Origin: Campylobacteraceae bacterium
GTDB lineage: Bacteria; Campylobacterota; Campylobacteria; Campylobacterales; Sulfurovaceae
Assembly (NCBI GenBank): GCA_026982175.1
Contig: JALSHP010000387.1
Coordinates: forward strand, 1 to 7,622
Length of the DNA: 7,622 nt
Reading direction: 5' to 3'
In this document: positions 5,059 through 7,622 of the stretch, in pieces
Layout of the letters: every line of letters begins with the position of its first letter
Numbering within the stretch: the stretch's first letter is position 1
The notes under the pieces: generated by a model
Seen by the model: only the letters and a program-made list of their open reading frames with translations
What the model was told of the DNA's origin: nothing
The model's database searches: none
Made by a program: the position numbers and the translations under genes

Positions 5059-7622
5059 ATGGCAAAGAAAAAGAAAAAACAAGCAATTAAAATAAATAAC
5101 AAAGTAAAAGAGATGATGAATGGTGAACCCTTTGATGAGGGCATCAAATATTTAAGTGAAGATGTTTTAGTGGAACTCACCATGCTACTTGACCTCAAAG
5201 TTCCGATGCTCGTTAAAAAAGAGATGGTTCGTGCCTTGCGTCAAGTTTGGTCAGAGGGCAATGTGCATCTGCGAATGCACATTGTAAACTATCTTGAACA
5301 GATGAATCTCAAAAAAGTACAACTAGACGAAAGCGACAAAGTCTCTTACATTGTCTCTCTTTTAGACAAGTATGAACACAGTAAAGAGGAGGAACAACAA
5401 GTACTCTCTGCTTTCATTGACACCAAGTTTAACAAAATTTCAGAAGACAAAATAGCCAATAAACTAAACTACATTCGGCAACAACGGCTCATGAATGTTT
5501 GGGAGAAAAAAGTAGAAGTAGAGTTCAACACCCTTTCTCAAATGGAGTTTTACCACTCTTACGCCTTTGAGATGAATGAAGAGACGTTTTACAAATCACT
5601 GCTAACGACTAGCAAAACCATTGAGGAAAATCTACTCTTAGGAGAGAATGAAACGCTCATACAAGAGGCTTTAGAAAACCATAAAAACGCTGCCATTGCT
5701 TCCAAAGAAGAGGAGATAGCACTTTTTTTAGAGAGTGTTAAAAATGAACACAAATATTTGTCCGAACAAGAGGTGATTCGTCTCATACGCTCTATGCCTC
5801 CTGAAGATGACTTTTATGAGATAGAGATTCCCCTTGAAATTTTACGAGAGATTGTAAGCCTTATTGACGCTGACTATCTTTTAACTTTTCAAGGCTCTAG
5901 CATTGTTATTAGCAAAGAAAAAACTTACCCTTTTTATGAGACTACCCTCCCCTACACAGCTGTGGTTAGCTATGGTCGCCCTTTTATGTTTCACCATATT
6001 TGGAGAGGTGAAGAGCTACCTATTAAAGAAGACTTACTGCGTGTCAAAAAAGAGATGAAAGAGCATTTTGAGCAGAGCATGAGCGACTTAGAAGAGGAAC
6101 TTTTTGAGTTAGCAGAGGGACTAGAGCTAGAAGATTCAGTCATAGAAGCACACATTTTACAATTTGTAGAACCTCAACTCTGTACAGCCAAAAATTTAAA
6201 GGTTAAAGAAAAAGTCAAACGGCGAATTGTTTACCATTTTATGGAATACATTCGACCCCTAAAAGAAAAAAAACGTAAAGAGGAACTTTTAGCCAAGACC
6301 ATTCGTGATTTTAAGAGCCTTTTTCCTATTGCAAGATTACTTAAACGTGAAATTTTTTTCCACGTCGGGCCTACCAACTCGGGTAAAACTTATGAGGCAC
6401 TTCAAGTCTTAGAAAAAGCCGACACAGGCTACTACCTAGCCCCTCTGCGACTTTTGGCACTAGAGGGTTACGAAAACCTAAAAGCCAAAGGTGTTGGTGT
6501 TTCACTTATTACAGGTGAAGAAGAGATTATAGATGAAGAATCTACCCACATAAGTTCCACCATTGAGATGATGAACGCTTCTGTGGAGGTCGATGTCTGT
6601 GTCATAGACGAAATACAGATGATAAGTGACCGTGACCGTGGTTGGGCATGGGCAAATGCCCTCATTGGTGTTCCTGCCAAAAAGGTCATTTTAACAGGTT
6701 CTGCTGATGTACTTGAAGCCGTGCAAGCGCTTTGTGACTACCTAGAAGAGCCTTTAACTGTAAGACATTTTGAGCGTAAAAATGAGCTTAAACTACTCAC
6801 CTACGCGACCCCTTTAAAAGAGATAGAAAAAGGAACAGCTGTCATTGCATTTTCACGTCGTGATGTCTTGGGACTACGACAACAACTCTCGCAACGTTTT
6901 GAAGTCTCCGTGGTCTATGGAAACCTCTCTCCTGAAGTTCGCCGTGAAGAGGCAAGACGTTTTAGAGAAGGCAAATCGGATGTTTTAGTGGCTACCGATG
7001 CCATTGCTATGGGTTTAAACTTACCTATTAAAACGCTACTTTTTTCTAAAGACAACAAGTTTGATGGGCTAAGAAGAAGAGAACTTTTACCTACTGAAGT
7101 GGCTCAAATTGCTGGACGTGCAGGACGTTATGGTTTAGAAGAGGTGGGTTACATTGGGGCATTAGATGCCAAAGCTTTAGAGACCATAAAGTCCAAGTTT
7201 TACCAACCTTTACCTACTTTAGAACTCCCATTTTCAGTCATGTCAAGTTTAGAACATATACTGCTCATTGGTGAAATTTTAGAAACAGAAAATCTCTCTA
7301 CTATTTTAAATTTCTTTGCAGACAACATGGAGTTTGAAGGACCATTTGTGGCTGCGAATATTGATTCCATGTTAGAAGTTGCTCACATTGTCGATGAGTA
7401 CCACTTAGATTTAAAAACACGTTTTCACCTAGCTTGTGCACCTGTGTCACTCTCTTCACCTTATATTGAGTCGGTATTTCGTCGTTACATCAAAGAGATT
7501 GAGGCAAACAAACCTGTCACATACATTCCCCCACGTGACCTACCAAAGTTTGCCCAAACCAATGAGATGATGCTTAACGCTGAAGACCGTGTACGTGAAA
7601 TTTCTCTCTATCTATGGTTGTC
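5059..7622 (+). CDS. Suv3-like DExH-box ATP-dependent RNA helicase (runs off the right edge)
   Basis: The frame is open for 854 codons from ATG 5059 to the window edge. The helicase core matches the Suv3 family, known best as the mitochondrial RNA-degradation helicase: Walker A HVGPTNSGKT (435-444), LAPLRLLALE (motif Ia), TGEE, DEIQMI (517-522) followed by RDRGWAWANALIG, LTGSAD (545-550), IAFSRRDV, VVYGNLSPEVRREEARRF, VATDAIAMGLNLP (644-656) and QIAGRAGRYG (683-692). Downstream, FEGPFVAANI (from 759), FHLACAPV (789-796) and the final ISLYLWLS resemble the Suv3 C-terminal domains, so most of the protein is present. Residues 1-430 are charged and mostly helical by composition, begin MAKKKKKQAIKINNK, and match no domain I recognise. 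No membrane segment or signal peptide is seen. Role in bacteria is unknown; RNA unwinding linked to RNA decay or processing is inferred from the family and from the divergent rpmH-rnpA neighbours. All helicase motifs look intact. Confidence 0.93.
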   Translation, partial: MAKKKKKQAIKINNKVKEMMNGEPFDEGIKYLSEDVLVELTMLLDLKVPMLVKKEMVRALRQVWSEGNVHLRMHIVNYLEQMNLKKVQLDESDKVSYIVSLLDKYEHSKEEEQQVLSAFIDTKFNKISEDKIANKLNYIRQQRLMNVWEKKVEVEFNTLSQMEFYHSYAFEMNEETFYKSLLTTSKTIEENLLLGENETLIQEALENHKNAAIASKEEEIALFLESVKNEHKYLSEQEVIRLIRSMPPEDDFYEIEIPLEILREIVSLIDADYLLTFQGSSIVISKEKTYPFYETTLPYTAVVSYGRPFMFHHIWRGEELPIKEDLLRVKKEMKEHFEQSMSDLEEELFELAEGLELEDSVIEAHILQFVEPQLCTAKNLKVKEKVKRRIVYHFMEYIRPLKEKKRKEELLAKTIRDFKSLFPIARLLKREIFFHVGPTNSGKTYEALQVLEKADTGYYLAPLRLLALEGYENLKAKGVGVSLITGEEEIIDEESTHISSTIEMMNASVEVDVCVIDEIQMISDRDRGWAWANALIGVPAKKVILTGSADVLEAVQALCDYLEEPLTVRHFERKNELKLLTYATPLKEIEKGTAVIAFSRRDVLGLRQQLSQRFEVSVVYGNLSPEVRREEARRFREGKSDVLVATDAIAMGLNLPIKTLLFSKDNKFDGLRRRELLPTEVAQIAGRAGRYGLEEVGYIGALDAKALETIKSKFYQPLPTLELPFSVMSSLEHILLIGEILETENLSTILNFFADNMEFEGPFVAANIDSMLEVAHIVDEYHLDLKTRFHLACAPVSLSSPYIESVFRRYIKEIEANKPVTYIPPRDLPKFAQTNEMMLNAEDRVREISLYLWL

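Noticed and set aside
5589..5786. Minus-strand open frame inside the helicase gene
   Set aside because: Shadow of the helicase N-terminal coding sequence.
6468..6689. Minus-strand open frame opposite the helicase DEIQ region
   Set aside because: Complement of conserved helicase motifs; no start signals.

Overview
The window looks like chromosomal DNA from a Campylobacterota (epsilonproteobacterial) genome. It is AT-rich. On the minus strand it carries the conserved block rpmH - rnpA - yidC - jag - mnmE, and the bL34, YidC and Jag sequences have the character of that phylum (for example the HNTPKKRTHGF stretch of bL34 and a Jag protein with no recognisable R3H motif). This assignment rests on recalled protein sequence and gene order; I cannot name a genus.

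Layout from left to right. Positions 1-312 (minus) hold the first 104 codons of a gene that runs off the left edge; it resembles the N-terminal half of a Cas6-type CRISPR RNA endoribonuclease. Positions 313-378 are a short spacer with an extended -10 promoter embedded in a perfect 7-bp inverted repeat right against that gene's ATG. Positions 379-4910 (minus) are mnmE, jag, yidC, rnpA and rpmH, transcribed right to left. Positions 4911-5058 are a divergent intergenic region. From 5059 to the right edge (plus) is a long open gene, at least 854 codons, for a Suv3-like DExH-box RNA helicase with an uncharacterised N-terminal region of about 430 residues.

The minus-strand block is a translation and membrane-biogenesis cluster: bL34 (ribosome), the protein subunit of RNase P (tRNA 5' maturation), YidC (membrane protein insertion), Jag/KhpB-like RNA-binding protein, and MnmE (wobble-uridine modification of tRNA). 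The usual yidD gene between rnpA and yidC is absent; a 122-bp AT-rich gap with good -10 elements lies there instead.

Main points for a second look: (1) rnpA has no ATG, GTG or TTG that would give a full-length protein, and probably starts at an ATT inside rpmH; (2) the Cas6-like gene and the helicase gene, which flank the block, both have the same TGnTATAAT-N6-ATG arrangement, predicting leaderless mRNAs; (3) the Cas6-like promoter sits in a palindrome; (4) the helicase is a bacterial Suv3 homologue with a long N-terminal region of unknown function; (5) the possible CRISPR-linked gene starts directly downstream of the mnmE 3' end, a known integration site for genomic islands in other bacteria. 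I found no CRISPR array, tRNA, rRNA, insertion sequence or convincing intrinsic terminator within the window.
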